Positions 34,139 to 43,030 are shown, numbered from the stretch's first letter. The stretch is DNA of 44,266 nt from Verrucomicrobiota bacterium (GCA_022709905.1 JAKLHY010000063.1:1-44266), one strand, 5' to 3'. Numbers and translations are program-made. Notes: a model not told the origin generated them from the letters alone.

Positions 34139-35254
34139 ATGAACACCAAAAAAACCCCACGGTTGATTGGCATAATTGCTCTAGCGCTTGCTGTGATTGG
34201 GGCTTGGGTTGCTATAAAAAGTTACGAAACCCGCGTTCCGGAGCAAGTGTCTTTTTCCAAGCAAACAAGCTCAGTGAAGAAGTTGACTCAAACGAATCTA
34301 GCCAAAAAAACAGGTTTGTCCCAGCATGGTGACTTACCTCAGTCCGATCCGTTACGTGACCAGATCATCGAAGAAGCGATCCATGCAGGAGCAACCCCGG
34401 AACAGGTTGCTCAAATCGAACGAGGAATCACACCGATAAAATTTATGTGGCAGGCTTTCACATACCCCATTGTTTTCTATGGCAAAGTGGTTGATGAAAA
34501 CGGGGCGCCCGTCGATAAAGCGGAGATACACTACTCTGCTTTTAATCGTTTTTTCAAGGACAGCAAGAAGCTGATTACTCACTCAGATAAATCAGGATTG
34601 TTTTCAATCATGGATATTACAGGCGGCAGTTTATTCGTGATTGTGAATAAAGATGGCTACTATCAAACAAAAGATTCGCAAAAGAAAAATGGTTATGCGC
34701 TTCCTTCAGATAACCCCCCTGCGCCAGATCCTGATTGTCCCGCCCTTTTTGTGCTGAGAAAAAAGGGGATAGCCGAACCCCTCGTTTATATACAAACTCG
34801 CCAGTATAAAGTGCCTCGGGACGGCTCTCTGATTTCAATCGATTTGCACAAAGGAAAACTCTCTCCCGGCGACGATGGCCTGTTGACTGTTCAATCGTGG
34901 GTTTCGGCTGAGGATAAAGATGATATGGGTCGATTCGACTGGCGTTTCAAATTCACTGCGCCTTCAGGAGGTTTCTTAATAAGGACAAGTGAGTTCTCTT
35001 TTATCGCTCGTGAAGAGGGTTATCTTGAATCCATCGAATTTGTTAAAAACAAAGACATGAAGGAAGACTGGAAATATGGCTATGAAGGAGAGTATTTTGT
35101 TAAATTGAAAGACGACACGTACGGTCGAATCCATATCAATTTGTATCCGAATGAGCAATTTAACATGTTTACGATGGAGAGCTTTCTCAATCCAACCGGA
35201 TCCCGGAATCTGGAGTATGATCCGAAGAAAACCATCGGGGACCATCATCAATAA
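34139..35254 (+). CDS. membrane-anchored transthyretin-like-domain protein, array member 2
   Basis: A 371-residue protein with N-terminal helix LIGIIALALAVIGAWVAI. A helical segment (DQIIEEAIHAGATPEQVAQIERGI) precedes the TTR-like domain: PIVFYGKVVDENGAPVDKAE, YSAFNRFFKDSKK, SDKSGLFSIMDITGGSLFVIVNKDGYYQT. Then ALFVLRKKGIAEPLVY, a beta-rich half (FKFTAPSGGFLIRTSEFSFIAREEGY), YGRIHINL and the C-terminus NPTGSRNLEYDPKKTIGD. It is closest to member 4; their last coding bases are almost identical. The frame is open upstream to 33944, but the helix and paralog alignment support 34139. Confidence 0.78.
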   Translation: MNTKKTPRLIGIIALALAVIGAWVAIKSYETRVPEQVSFSKQTSSVKKLTQTNLAKKTGLSQHGDLPQSDPLRDQIIEEAIHAGATPEQVAQIERGITPIKFMWQAFTYPIVFYGKVVDENGAPVDKAEIHYSAFNRFFKDSKKLITHSDKSGLFSIMDITGGSLFVIVNKDGYYQTKDSQKKNGYALPSDNPPAPDPDCPALFVLRKKGIAEPLVYIQTRQYKVPRDGSLISIDLHKGKLSPGDDGLLTVQSWVSAEDKDDMGRFDWRFKFTAPSGGFLIRTSEFSFIAREEGYLESIEFVKNKDMKEDWKYGYEGEYFVKLKDDTYGRIHINLYPNEQFNMFTMESFLNPTGSRNLEYDPKKTIGDHHQ

Positions 35255-35339
35255 GTATCGGCGGATAACAAAAATCACCATTGGGGATTTCCCGAGGCCA
35301 AAGATGCCAATTCGGCCGCACGCAGGCCTGCAAACGACG

Positions 35340-36422
35340 ATGGGTCTCATGAACTCGCAAAAGCTGTTATGGACCGCAGGCGCCTTGTTGATTGCCATTA
35401 TTTTGTCTTCAATATGGCTCTTCAGAAAGCTACCTGAAGACAAATCCCTGGATGCTAACCAGAACGCAACGGCGCAGCAGGCTGAACTGGGGCAAGTGTC
35501 CCAATCCCCAACAGTATCCTCCAGACCGTCACAGCCCCAAGCACCTGTTCCATTAAACCCATCAGGGTCTGTCTGTTCGTTGAGTATGGACGAGAAACGT
35601 GCGCGGGATTTGGCACTTGCCGCAAACACCAAAAATGTCCCGATTAGTTTTTGGGGGAAGGTTGTGGATCAAGATCGGCAGCCCCTTTCCGGGGTTCGAG
35701 TCGTGATGCGGATTCGCCAATGGAGTTTTCATCCAACCAGCGGGCCGCAAACGCTTTCCCCAAGACACGAGTCTATAAGTGATATCGAAGGTAATTTTCA
35801 GTTTACGGGATCGAGCGGCGATTCGCTTGAACTGGAATCGGTCACGAAGGATGGCTATCTGCTGTCGCCAAAAACACAATCAGGCTACTTATACGGTTCT
35901 GCCCCAGACTGTTTTCGACCGGATGCGTCTAGTCCGGTCGTCATTCGGATGTGGAAGTTAATGCCAACGGAAAACCTCGTTTCGTTCCGTACCTTATTTG
36001 GTTTTGTGCCCGATGGACGCGATTATGTTTTGGATCTATTAGCCAACAAGAAGCTCCTAGGGGAAAGGCCAGAAGGGGACTTGCTGGTGAAGTGGACTCG
36101 ACCAACACAAGTGGAGCCTCGTCAAAAATACGATTGGATGCTAGAACTTGGGGGAATTAACGGCGGTTTGGTGGAAGCTGTCGATGACTTTGGATTCCTG
36201 GCCCCGGAAAACGGGTATCAGCCGAAAGTCACCATTCGTTATCGGGCAGCGGATTCGAATTGGACTGACAGCATAACCAAGGATTTTTACATTCGATCAC
36301 GAGGAGGGGCCGTTTATGGTCGGCTGCATCTCAATATTCATGCCGAGTACAACGGGCAAAGTGCCGTATTCTTCGAAACACGTCTAAACGCCGGCGGTTC
36401 GCGGAATCTTCAGCCGAGATGA
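35340..36422 (+). CDS. membrane-anchored transthyretin-like-domain protein, array member 3
   Basis: About 360 residues (start at 35340, or 35349 giving MNSQKLLW). N-terminal helix LLWTAGALLIAIILSSIWLF is followed by a Gln/Pro/Ser-rich spacer and the TTR-like domain (ISFWGKVVDQDRQPLSGVRVVMRI...SISDIEGNFQFTGSSGDSLELESVTKDGY). The second half has PVVIRMWKLMPTENLV, LELGGINGGLVEAVDDFGFLAPENGY and YGRLHLNI. It ends with a divergent form of the motif, NAGGSRNLQPR. This is the most diverged member of the array. Its function is unknown. Confidence 0.75.
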   Translation: MGLMNSQKLLWTAGALLIAIILSSIWLFRKLPEDKSLDANQNATAQQAELGQVSQSPTVSSRPSQPQAPVPLNPSGSVCSLSMDEKRARDLALAANTKNVPISFWGKVVDQDRQPLSGVRVVMRIRQWSFHPTSGPQTLSPRHESISDIEGNFQFTGSSGDSLELESVTKDGYLLSPKTQSGYLYGSAPDCFRPDASSPVVIRMWKLMPTENLVSFRTLFGFVPDGRDYVLDLLANKKLLGERPEGDLLVKWTRPTQVEPRQKYDWMLELGGINGGLVEAVDDFGFLAPENGYQPKVTIRYRAADSNWTDSITKDFYIRSRGGAVYGRLHLNIHAEYNGQSAVFFETRLNAGGSRNLQPR

Positions 36423-36551
36423 AGGCCATCTATGTCATCGTCCTTCCAACGGTTGAAGAAGCTGGCAATTTGAAACGTGGTGCTATGGAGACAGCGAACG
36501 AGTTTCTTTTTCAAGCCCGCAAGAGAGGCTATCCCTAAAAAGGATCACAAA

Positions 36552-37622
36552 ATGAAAGAACAAGTGGTAACAACGCCATCGATTATTCCCTTTTTAATAC
36601 TACTGACCGGGTTATTAATACTGTTATGCTTAGTATTATTTTCGCGCAGGACTGGTCATGACGAGAAACCGGAATTACCTCAGGTGGTTAACGGAGCCTC
36701 ATATGAAGAACAGCGCATCTTGGAGGAAGCGCGACAGGCAGGAGTTCCAGAAGATGAGCTCGAGAAGATCCGGGGCAATATCCAGCCTATCAGTCTGTTG
36801 GCAAAAGTCTTATCGTATCCAATTGAATTCTATGGCCGAGTGGTAGACCAAAGCAATAATCCAGTGCAAAGCGCTTTTGTTGAATATTCGGCATTTAGCA
36901 GGTTCTTTAAGGACAGCAAGAAGCAAACCTTGGTCACCGATTCAAATGGGGCTTTTGCGATTACCGGAATCCAGGGGGGCAGTTTGTTCGTCTCCGTCAG
37001 CAAGGAAGGCTATTACCAAACAGATCAATCTCAAGGATCATTTGGATATGCTGTCCCCTCAAATCTGCCTGCAGCGGACAATCCCAAAGAACCCGCTATT
37101 CTGGTCCTTCATAAGCGAGGAGAAGCCGAACCCTTGATTTTCACAAAAGGACGAAAGTATAAGGTTCCCATCGATGGAACTGAATACCATATCAATCTGG
37201 ATCCGGGACAGCCTGTCGATGCGTCAGGAGGTGACTTATGCGTTCAGTTTTGGATCGACGGGACTTTAGAGAACGGGCACGTGCCGATGGAGCAGAAACC
37301 GTTCAGTTGGCGCTGTCAAATCTCCGTTCCCCAGGGAGGGCTTGTCCGGAGAGAAGATCGATTTGAGTTCATAGCTCCCTTGTCGGGCTATGTGTCCTCT
37401 GTTGAGCACTCTGTTTCAAAAACAGATGCTCGCTGGAAGGAGTCGATTAATGATGAGGATTATTTTGTTAAAATGCCGAACAATTCTTATGCTCGCATAA
37501 AAATCTCTTTTCGGAGTTCGTGGGAATACAACATTTCTCTGCTAGAGTGTTATATAAATCCAACCGGATCCCGGAATCTGGAGTATGATCCAAAGAAAAC
37601 CATCGGGGACGATCGTCCATAA
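36552..37622 (+). CDS. membrane-anchored transthyretin-like-domain protein, array member 4
   Basis: A 356-residue protein; the ATG at 36552 is preceded by AAGGA at good spacing. The N-terminal helix is IIPFLILLTGLLILLCLVLF. A helical segment (RILEEARQAGVPEDELEKIRG) matches member 2. The TTR-like domain has IEFYGRVVDQSNNPVQSAFVEYSAFSRFFKDSKK in two pieces and GAFAITGIQGGSLFVSVSKEGYYQ. The second half has AILVLHKRGEAEPLIF, QISVPQGGLVRREDRFEFIAPLSGY and YARIKISF, then NPTGSRNLEYDPKKTIGD. Function unknown. Confidence 0.78.
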   Translation: MKEQVVTTPSIIPFLILLTGLLILLCLVLFSRRTGHDEKPELPQVVNGASYEEQRILEEARQAGVPEDELEKIRGNIQPISLLAKVLSYPIEFYGRVVDQSNNPVQSAFVEYSAFSRFFKDSKKQTLVTDSNGAFAITGIQGGSLFVSVSKEGYYQTDQSQGSFGYAVPSNLPAADNPKEPAILVLHKRGEAEPLIFTKGRKYKVPIDGTEYHINLDPGQPVDASGGDLCVQFWIDGTLENGHVPMEQKPFSWRCQISVPQGGLVRREDRFEFIAPLSGYVSSVEHSVSKTDARWKESINDEDYFVKMPNNSYARIKISFRSSWEYNISLLECYINPTGSRNLEYDPKKTIGDDRP

Positions 37623-37643
37623 GCTAGGCTGGTCATAGATAAC

Positions 37644-37703
37644 CAAGGTCGATTGCGTATTGAGTATGCCGTGAATCCGGAGGGAAGCCGCGTATTGCGT
37701 TGA
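37644..37703 (+). pseudogene. C-terminal remnant of a fifth array member
   Basis: The frame reads QGRLRIEYAVNPEGSRVLR then a TGA stop. It matches the paralogs' ends (YGRxHIN ... NPxGSRNL) in order, just after member 4. No start or upstream portion remains, so this looks like a deletion scar of another copy. Confidence 0.55.
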
Positions 37704-37759
37704 ACTGAGAAAAACTGGGAACAGGCTCCCCAGCATACTAATTTCCAGGGTTTCTCCGG

Positions 37760-37849
37760 AAAAAAACTTCTTCAGACGGGATGAACAAGATGGCCAGAAT
37801 GGCAGGAGTGGATTGGGACTGAAGCATATTTCCGAGTGCCGGGAGGAAT
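37760..37849. repeat. dispersed ~90-bp repeat, copy A
   Basis: Aligns with 42942-43030 over its whole length at roughly 70-75% by eye, sharing ACTGAAGCATATTTCCGAGT exactly and CAAGATGG-CAG upstream. Both copies flank the helicase/DprA/WYL module. Confidence 0.65.
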
Positions 37850-37866
37850 TTAGCTTGGGCCCAGTC

Positions 37867-37887
37867 GCAATCCGCAATCCGCAATCC
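37867..37887. repeat. heptamer array, GCAATCC type, 3 units
   Basis: Three exact GCAATCC units. The reverse complement GGATTGC is related to the GCGGATT/ATTGCGG heptamers near 41.5 and 43.1 kb. Confidence 0.8.
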
Positions 37888-38014
37888 AAAATCGTCCCCC
37901 TGCCACCTGGCGTCACCCATGACTCCCGAGTATTGAATCCCTTGGTTTTTATCAGCATACTTGGTTGGATTTCGCTCATGACCTGGACTGAAACAAGAAA
38001 CCACTGAACACAAC

Positions 38015-40093
38015 ATGGACTATAGCCCCCAGCGCGCTCTGGAGTTACTTCGTTTGGGAACATTAAACCCAAGCGCGGTCTTTCATCCTGGGCAAGAAGA
38101 GGCGATCCGGCATATTGTCGAGGGGCGTGGGCGGTTGCTGGTTGTTCAGAAAACTGGCTGGGGGAAGAGCCTTGTTTATTTCATCGCCGCGCGCTTGCTC
38201 CGGGAGCAAGGCAGTGGCCCGGCCTTGTTGATTTCCCCGTTGTTGGCCCTGATGCGCAATCAGATTGGAGCCGCTGAACGCATGGGGGTTCGGGCGCTTA
38301 CGATCCACTCTGAGAATCGGGAAGCGTGGCCGGAAGTCGAAGCCGCACTCGCCCGGCATGAGGTGGACATTCTTCTCATCTCGCCCGAACGCCTGGCCAA
38401 CGATTACTTCCGGTCATCCGTTTTGGGCCCTGTTGCCATGGGCATCGGTCTTCTGGTGGTTGACGAGGCGCATTGCATTTCCGACTGGGGCCATGATTTT
38501 CGTCCGCACTATCGGTTTATCGAGAGACTGGCGAGCAACCTTCCGCCGAATCTTCGCCTGCTGGCCACCACGGCGACGGCCAACAACCGTGTGCTTGAGG
38601 ATCTTCAGGCCGTGCTGGGACCGGATCTTGCAGTTTCTCGTGGTGATCTGGCCCGGCCATCACTCCTGCTTCAAACGATCCGTATGCCGAGTCAAGCGGA
38701 GCGCCTGGCCTGGTTGGCCGAACGACTTCCCAGCATTGCGGGCAGTGGGATCATCTACACGCTGACGGTGCGCGACGCCCTGGAAGTTGCGGACTGGTTG
38801 CGCGCGCGGGGTCTGATCGTGGAGGCTTATACGAGCGAAACCGGAGACCGGCGGGTGGAGTTGGAGGCGGCTCTTCTAGCAAACCGCGTTAAAGCCCTGG
38901 TTGCCACGACCGCGCTTGGGATGGGATTCGACAAACCCGACCTTGCTTTCGTCATACACTACCAGACTCCAGGCTCGGTCGTAGCCTATTACCAGCAAGT
39001 GGGGCGCGCGGGCCGGGCTTTGGGGGCGGCGCATGGTGTGTTATTGAGTGGCGGAGAAGAGTCCGAGATCACCGATTACTTCATTGAAAACGCCTTTCCC
39101 ACAAAGGAGGAAGTCAACGCGGTGCTGGCTGCGCTCAAGGCGTCTCGCGATGGCCTATCGGTCAACGAGATAATGGCTCAGGTCAATGCCACCAAAGGGC
39201 GAATTGACAAGGCGCTGCTCCTGTTATCGTTGGAATCGCCCGCTCCGGTGGCCAAGCTGGATTCGAAATGGAGATTGGCGCCCACAAACCTCAGTGACGC
39301 GTTCTGGCAGCGAGCCGAGCGTCTTACCGCTTTGCGCCGGGAAGAACAGTCGCAGATGCAGGACTATGTGCGGCTGACTTCCGGTCACATGGAATTCTTG
39401 ATTCGTGCGTTGGATGGCGACCCGGGAGATTTTCATCCGCCCAAACTTGAGCCCTTGCCCTTAACCACCAGTGGCGCAGTTGTCCAAGATGCAGTGGCCT
39501 TCCTCCGGCGAACGAATCTGCCTATCGAGCCACGTGAAAGGTGGCCAGTCGGCGGCCTGCCGCGCTATCAACTCAAAGGCATGATCGCTCCTGAACATCG
39601 GCTGCAGCCGGGCCGAATTCTCTCGGTCTGGGGGGATGCCGGCTGGGCTGAACTGGTTCGCGCAGGTAAATACTCAGACCACCACTACTCCGATGAACTG
39701 GTTGCGGCATGCGTTACCTTGATAAAGGAGTGGAATCTCAGCCCAGCGCCCGAGTGGGTATGCTGCATTCCTTCGCGCCGGCATCCGGAACTCGTCCCCG
39801 ACTTTGCGCGGCGTCTTGCTGAGGCGTTGCATCTGCCATTTCATCCGGTGTTGGAACAAACCAAGGACCGGCCCGAACAGAAGCTGATGGTCAACAGCAT
39901 CCAACAGGCGCGGAATGTGGATGGATCTCTCATGATCCGCGGCGACTCCCTGCTGTCTGGACCGGTTCTGCTGCTGGATGGCATGGTGGCTTCCCGCTGG
40001 ACACTTACCCTCGCCGCGTGGTTGCTGCGCTCCCATGGCAGTGGCCCAGTCTACCCCCTGGCGCTCGCCTCCACCACGCATCGTAAACCATGA
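38015..40093 (+). CDS. RecQ-family helicase fused to a phosphoribosyltransferase-like domain
   Basis: A 692-residue protein. Residues ~20-350 are a RecQ superfamily-2 helicase: Walker A QKTGWGKS (45-52), SPLLALMRNQ, the DEAH box within VVDEAHCISDWGHDFRPHY (~150), TATAN, and motif VI QQVGRAGRA (~327). The RQC zinc and HRDC domains are missing; a helical middle (~360-480) follows. Residues ~540-690 look like a PRTase fold (CIPSRRHPELVPDFARRLAEAL, then VLLLDGMVASRWTLT where the PRPP loop should be). The loop has DG where active enzymes have two acidic residues. The stop overlaps the dprA-like start in ATGA. PRTase paired with DprA is the makeup of ShosTA, so a defence or mobile-DNA role is likely but inferred. 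Confidence 0.88.
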   Translation: MDYSPQRALELLRLGTLNPSAVFHPGQEEAIRHIVEGRGRLLVVQKTGWGKSLVYFIAARLLREQGSGPALLISPLLALMRNQIGAAERMGVRALTIHSENREAWPEVEAALARHEVDILLISPERLANDYFRSSVLGPVAMGIGLLVVDEAHCISDWGHDFRPHYRFIERLASNLPPNLRLLATTATANNRVLEDLQAVLGPDLAVSRGDLARPSLLLQTIRMPSQAERLAWLAERLPSIAGSGIIYTLTVRDALEVADWLRARGLIVEAYTSETGDRRVELEAALLANRVKALVATTALGMGFDKPDLAFVIHYQTPGSVVAYYQQVGRAGRALGAAHGVLLSGGEESEITDYFIENAFPTKEEVNAVLAALKASRDGLSVNEIMAQVNATKGRIDKALLLLSLESPAPVAKLDSKWRLAPTNLSDAFWQRAERLTALRREEQSQMQDYVRLTSGHMEFLIRALDGDPGDFHPPKLEPLPLTTSGAVVQDAVAFLRRTNLPIEPRERWPVGGLPRYQLKGMIAPEHRLQPGRILSVWGDAGWAELVRAGKYSDHHYSDELVAACVTLIKEWNLSPAPEWVCCIPSRRHPELVPDFARRLAEALHLPFHPVLEQTKDRPEQKLMVNSIQQARNVDGSLMIRGDSLLSGPVLLLDGMVASRWTLTLAAWLLRSHGSGPVYPLALASTTHRKP

Positions 40094-41181
40094 ACCCTCT
40101 CACTTCCAATACCCAAGCCATCCTCCTGCTCACCGCGCCCCTCCTCCTTGGGCGCGGCAGTTCTGCCACCGACTTGCTCACCCTTGGCGAGTACAACCGG
40201 CTCGCCCGCATGTTGCGCCAGAAGGAAAAGTCGCCCGCCGACCTGCTGGGCGATTCGGCGGAAGAAATCTTGGGCTGGTGCTCGCCTCGGTTCGACCGCG
40301 CGCGCCTCGAGGACCTTCTTGGACGTGGCTTTCTGCTGAGCCAAGCCGTCCAACGTTGGCAGGGCCGCGGCATCTGGGTAGTGAGCCGCGCCGATGCAGC
40401 CTATCCGCGACGGCTGAAGGCCCGACTCAAAGAAGACGCGCCACCTTTGCTCTACGGATCTGGCGAGCCAAGCCTGCTTGACACTGGCGGTCTGGCCGTG
40501 GTGGGTTCCCGGAACATCGACGAGGCGACCGTCACCTATGCGAATTCCATCGGTCGGCTGACTGCGGAAGCGCGCCTGACTTTGGTTTCCGGCGGCGCCC
40601 GCGGAATTGACCGGGCCGCGATGGCCGGCGCTCTTTCGACAGACGGCAAGGTTGTGGGCATCATGGCGGACAGCATGGAACGGGCCGTCGTGGCGCACGA
40701 GAACCGGGAGCCGCTGATGCAGGGCCGGCTCGCTTTGGTTTCACCTTACGATCCCGCCGCGGGTTTTCATGTGGGCAACGCCATGCAACGTAACAAAGTG
40801 ATCTACGCCTTGGTCGATGCAGCTTTGGTCGTCAGTGCCGACTTTCAGAAAGGCGGCACTTGGGAAGGCGCGATCGAGCAACTGGAGCGACTCCGATTGG
40901 TTCCTGTTTTCGTTCGCAGCGATCCAAGCGCCGGCAAGGGCAACGTCGCTTTGCTTCAGCGGGGGGGGCTTTCCTGGCCTGAGCCTCTCACCGGTTTCGA
41001 ATTGGCGGAGGCCATGCGCACTGGCATTTCTGATATGGCAGCAAGACCGAGACAAGCAACGCTTCCTTTCACGTTGCAGGAGCAGGCCCCGTCTTACCCG
41101 GCCAAGAAGCCCTCCGTATCAGACCGTAAACCTCCTCCATCGACCTCCGAGGGAACAGAAGACAAAAGCCAAGAAGAGTAA
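40090..41181 (+). CDS. DprA-like (SLOG/Rossmann) protein
   Basis: A 363-residue DprA homolog. The N-terminal ~100 residues are helical, followed by GIWVVSRADAAYPRRLKARL and PPLLYGSGEPSLL. The Rossmann core has LAVVGSRNIDEATVTYA, LVSGGARGIDRAAM, a HVGNAMQRNKVIYALVDAALVV region and GGTWEGAIEQL. Canonical DprA protects ssDNA and loads RecA in transformation. This copy is translationally coupled to the helicase-PRTase gene and lacks the usual C-terminal winged helix; instead it has a low-complexity, Pro/Ser/Lys-rich tail of ~60 residues. It is more like ShosA-type DprA proteins in conflict systems than a competence protein, which is inference from context. Confidence 0.88.
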   Translation: MNPLTSNTQAILLLTAPLLLGRGSSATDLLTLGEYNRLARMLRQKEKSPADLLGDSAEEILGWCSPRFDRARLEDLLGRGFLLSQAVQRWQGRGIWVVSRADAAYPRRLKARLKEDAPPLLYGSGEPSLLDTGGLAVVGSRNIDEATVTYANSIGRLTAEARLTLVSGGARGIDRAAMAGALSTDGKVVGIMADSMERAVVAHENREPLMQGRLALVSPYDPAAGFHVGNAMQRNKVIYALVDAALVVSADFQKGGTWEGAIEQLERLRLVPVFVRSDPSAGKGNVALLQRGGLSWPEPLTGFELAEAMRTGISDMAARPRQATLPFTLQEQAPSYPAKKPSVSDRKPPPSTSEGTEDKSQEE

Positions 41182-41217
41182 GCAGCAGCAGGCAGTCGGT
41201 TTGAGGCCATTCAGAGG

Positions 41218-41385
41218 CCGGTGTCCGGTGGCCGGTGTCCGGTGTCCGGTCTCCGGTGTCCGGTCTCCGGTGTCCGGTCTCCGGTGTCCGGTGTCCGGTG
41301 GCCGGTCTCCGGTGTCCGGTGGCCGGTCTCCGGTGGCCGGTCTCCGGTGGCCGGTCTCCGGTGGCCGGTCTCCGGTGGCCGGTTT
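41218..41385. repeat. heptamer array CCGGTNN, 24 units
   Basis: An uninterrupted 7-bp period for 168 bases. CCGGT is invariant; the last two bases vary among GT, GG, CT and TT. Confidence 0.95.
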
Positions 41386-41451
41386 CCAGACTGAAGCTAC
41401 CATATGGACTGAGCCAGTCCTCTGGCGCTAGCTATCCCGAACGGTTACCGG

Positions 41452-41523
41452 GAAGCTGATGGCTACAGCTGAGGCTCATCGAATTCAACCACTCATGAAC
41501 ACTCATCCACGCTAATTCGGAGT
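41452..41523. repeat. dispersed repeat with 10-bp periodic core, copy B
   Basis: Matches 28115-28186. It begins GAAGCTGATGGCT and has the 10-mers CCACTCATGA, ACACTCATCC, ACGCTAATTC. Confidence 0.65.
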
Positions 41524-41538
41524 GCTTTGCCGCCAAAT

Positions 41539-41580
41539 GCCCACTGCCCACTGCCGATTGCGGACTGCGGATTGCGGACT
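41539..41580. repeat. heptamer array, GCCCACT/GCGGATT type, 6 units
   Basis: Units: GCCCACT, GCCCACT, GCCGATT, GCGGACT, GCGGATT, GCGGACT. The 7-bp period is strict. Confidence 0.85.
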
Positions 41581-41590
41581 GACTGTTTCA

Positions 41591-41700
41591 TTTTGTGAAT
41601 TACTTTCTCCAGGGAGTGACCGTAAATGTCACCTCCCCCCTGCTATGCTCTCCCACGATCCTTGAGTCCTGACTCACGACCATGAAATGCCAAGGAGGGG
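41591..41700. repeat. ~110-bp direct repeat, copy 1
   Basis: Near-identical to 43156-43265 in the same orientation; the shared stretches include GGGAGTGACCGTAAATGTCA, TGCTATGCTCTCC and CATGAAATGCCAAGGAGG. A CCGGTNN array follows each copy and a GCGGATT-type array precedes each. Confidence 0.9.
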
Positions 41701-41702
41701 AA

Positions 41703-41814
<112 letters not shown>

Positions 41815-41841
41815 TCAGAACACAGACGGACAGGTCAAAAG

Positions 41842-42858
41842 TTATTCTATAACGCCGAAATTCTCCGGTTCCGCGTAGCGTCTGCCTAATTCCATCGCGG
41901 CCTTCCGGATTCGGTTGGCCAGAACCTTCGGTCTGACCACCGTTGCATGGGTCCCCCAGCTCAATACCCACCGTTCCATTTCCTCAATATTATTCAGCCG
42001 CATTCGTAACCGGCAACATCCCCCGGGCAACTCCATGAATTCCTGGCTGGAATGCCATCGACGGCCCCGCACCAGATCCGCTGCCCATGCGTCAAAATCA
42101 ATCGCCACCTCGTAATCGTCGCCGCCCTTGAACACCGTGAAGCTCCCGCGCAAATACTTGTCCGGATCAAAATCTTCGGGCGGTGTGAACCGTTCAAACG
42201 TCAGCTCCGGATCCCTCAGGCGCGTCAGAACAAACGTCCGCATTGCATGACGGTCGAGGTCAAAGGCAAACAGATACCAGACATTACCAATGCAGGCCAT
42301 GTGATAAGGCCGCACATGACGATGGCGTCCGTTCCTGTTCCCCAGGTTCCGGTAAAAAAACCTGACCGCACTGTGTTCTTGCAGCGCGCGTGTCAAAACC
42401 TCGAATGCCCCCAAGTCGCTGTCTTCGGGCGCAAAGGGACGGAACGACAGCGCCTTCTCGACATTGCCTAGCGTGTAACCCGCGTGCGTGTCCAATTGGC
42501 CCGTCAGCTTGCGAAACGCCGTTTCCAGCGGTTTTTCGAATGGCGTGCCCTGATACTGCGCAATCGCCTTGTGCGCCACCAACAGCGCAAACACCTCCGC
42601 CTCCGTCACCGCCAGCGTCGGGAATTGCTCCACCGGCCGCGTGTAAAAATAACCAAACTTGCTCCCATCGTATTCAATCGGCAGATCCAGCCGGTACTTC
42701 ATGAAATCCAAATCGCGCTTGACCGTGCGCGTCGCCACCTCGAACTCCTCCGCCAGCCTGCTGCAGTTCGGATACTCCCCATCCTGCAATTGATGGTGAA
42801 TCCTCAACATCCGTTCCCACGGCGGACGCGACTTCGTATGATCGACGATCTTAGGCAT
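41842..42858 (-). CDS. WYL-domain transcriptional regulator
   Basis: A 338-residue regulator. The N-terminal HTH (residues ~10-60) has RMLRIHHQLQDGEYPNCSRLAEEF and VATRTVKRDLDFM. The WYL domain (~145-215) includes VRPYHMACIGNVWYLFAFD, which carries the WYL signature, and the C-terminal extension (WCX-type) ends the protein. WYL proteins bind nucleotide-like ligands or ssDNA and often control defence systems. The ATG at 42858 is chosen because upstream codons are unlike the family. It converges on the helicase/DprA pair and is boxed in by duplicated repeats, so it may regulate that module, which is inference. Confidence 0.9.
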   Translation of the reverse strand: MPKIVDHTKSRPPWERMLRIHHQLQDGEYPNCSRLAEEFEVATRTVKRDLDFMKYRLDLPIEYDGSKFGYFYTRPVEQFPTLAVTEAEVFALLVAHKAIAQYQGTPFEKPLETAFRKLTGQLDTHAGYTLGNVEKALSFRPFAPEDSDLGAFEVLTRALQEHSAVRFFYRNLGNRNGRHRHVRPYHMACIGNVWYLFAFDLDRHAMRTFVLTRLRDPELTFERFTPPEDFDPDKYLRGSFTVFKGGDDYEVAIDFDAWAADLVRGRRWHSSQEFMELPGGCCRLRMRLNNIEEMERWVLSWGTHATVVRPKVLANRIRKAAMELGRRYAEPENFGVIE

Positions 42859-42941
42859 TGGGTTCCTGTTGAACGAGTTGGCCACTGTAATGCTGGTTTG
42901 CAGGACCAAAGTCAAATCCAACCCATCGCGCCACAACTGGG

Positions 42942-43030
42942 GAAAGAACTTTCTCAGATAGGATTACCAAGATGGACAGGACAACGGGAGTCGATCAGGA
43001 CTGAAGCATATTTCCGAGTGACAGGAGGAG
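42942..43030. repeat. dispersed ~90-bp repeat, copy B
   Basis: Partner of 37760-37849, same orientation. Confidence 0.65.

Larger units (their letters stand above)
37704..38014. other. 311-base intergenic region with dispersed repeats
   Basis: It contains a ~90-base repeat (37760-37849) and three GCAATCC heptamers (37867-37887). The promoter of the recQ-like gene should lie in the last ~100 bases, but no convincing boxes or Shine-Dalgarno are seen. Confidence 0.6.

Noticed and set aside
41218..41385. CRISPR array
   Set aside because: There are no 20-40 bp repeats with unique spacers; it is a simple 7-bp tandem repeat, and no cas gene is nearby.
40817..41431. Open frame reading into the CCGGTNN array with PVSGxRS heptads
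   Set aside because: It overlaps the dprA-like gene in another frame and the repeat peptide follows directly from the 7-bp DNA repeat read in triplets.
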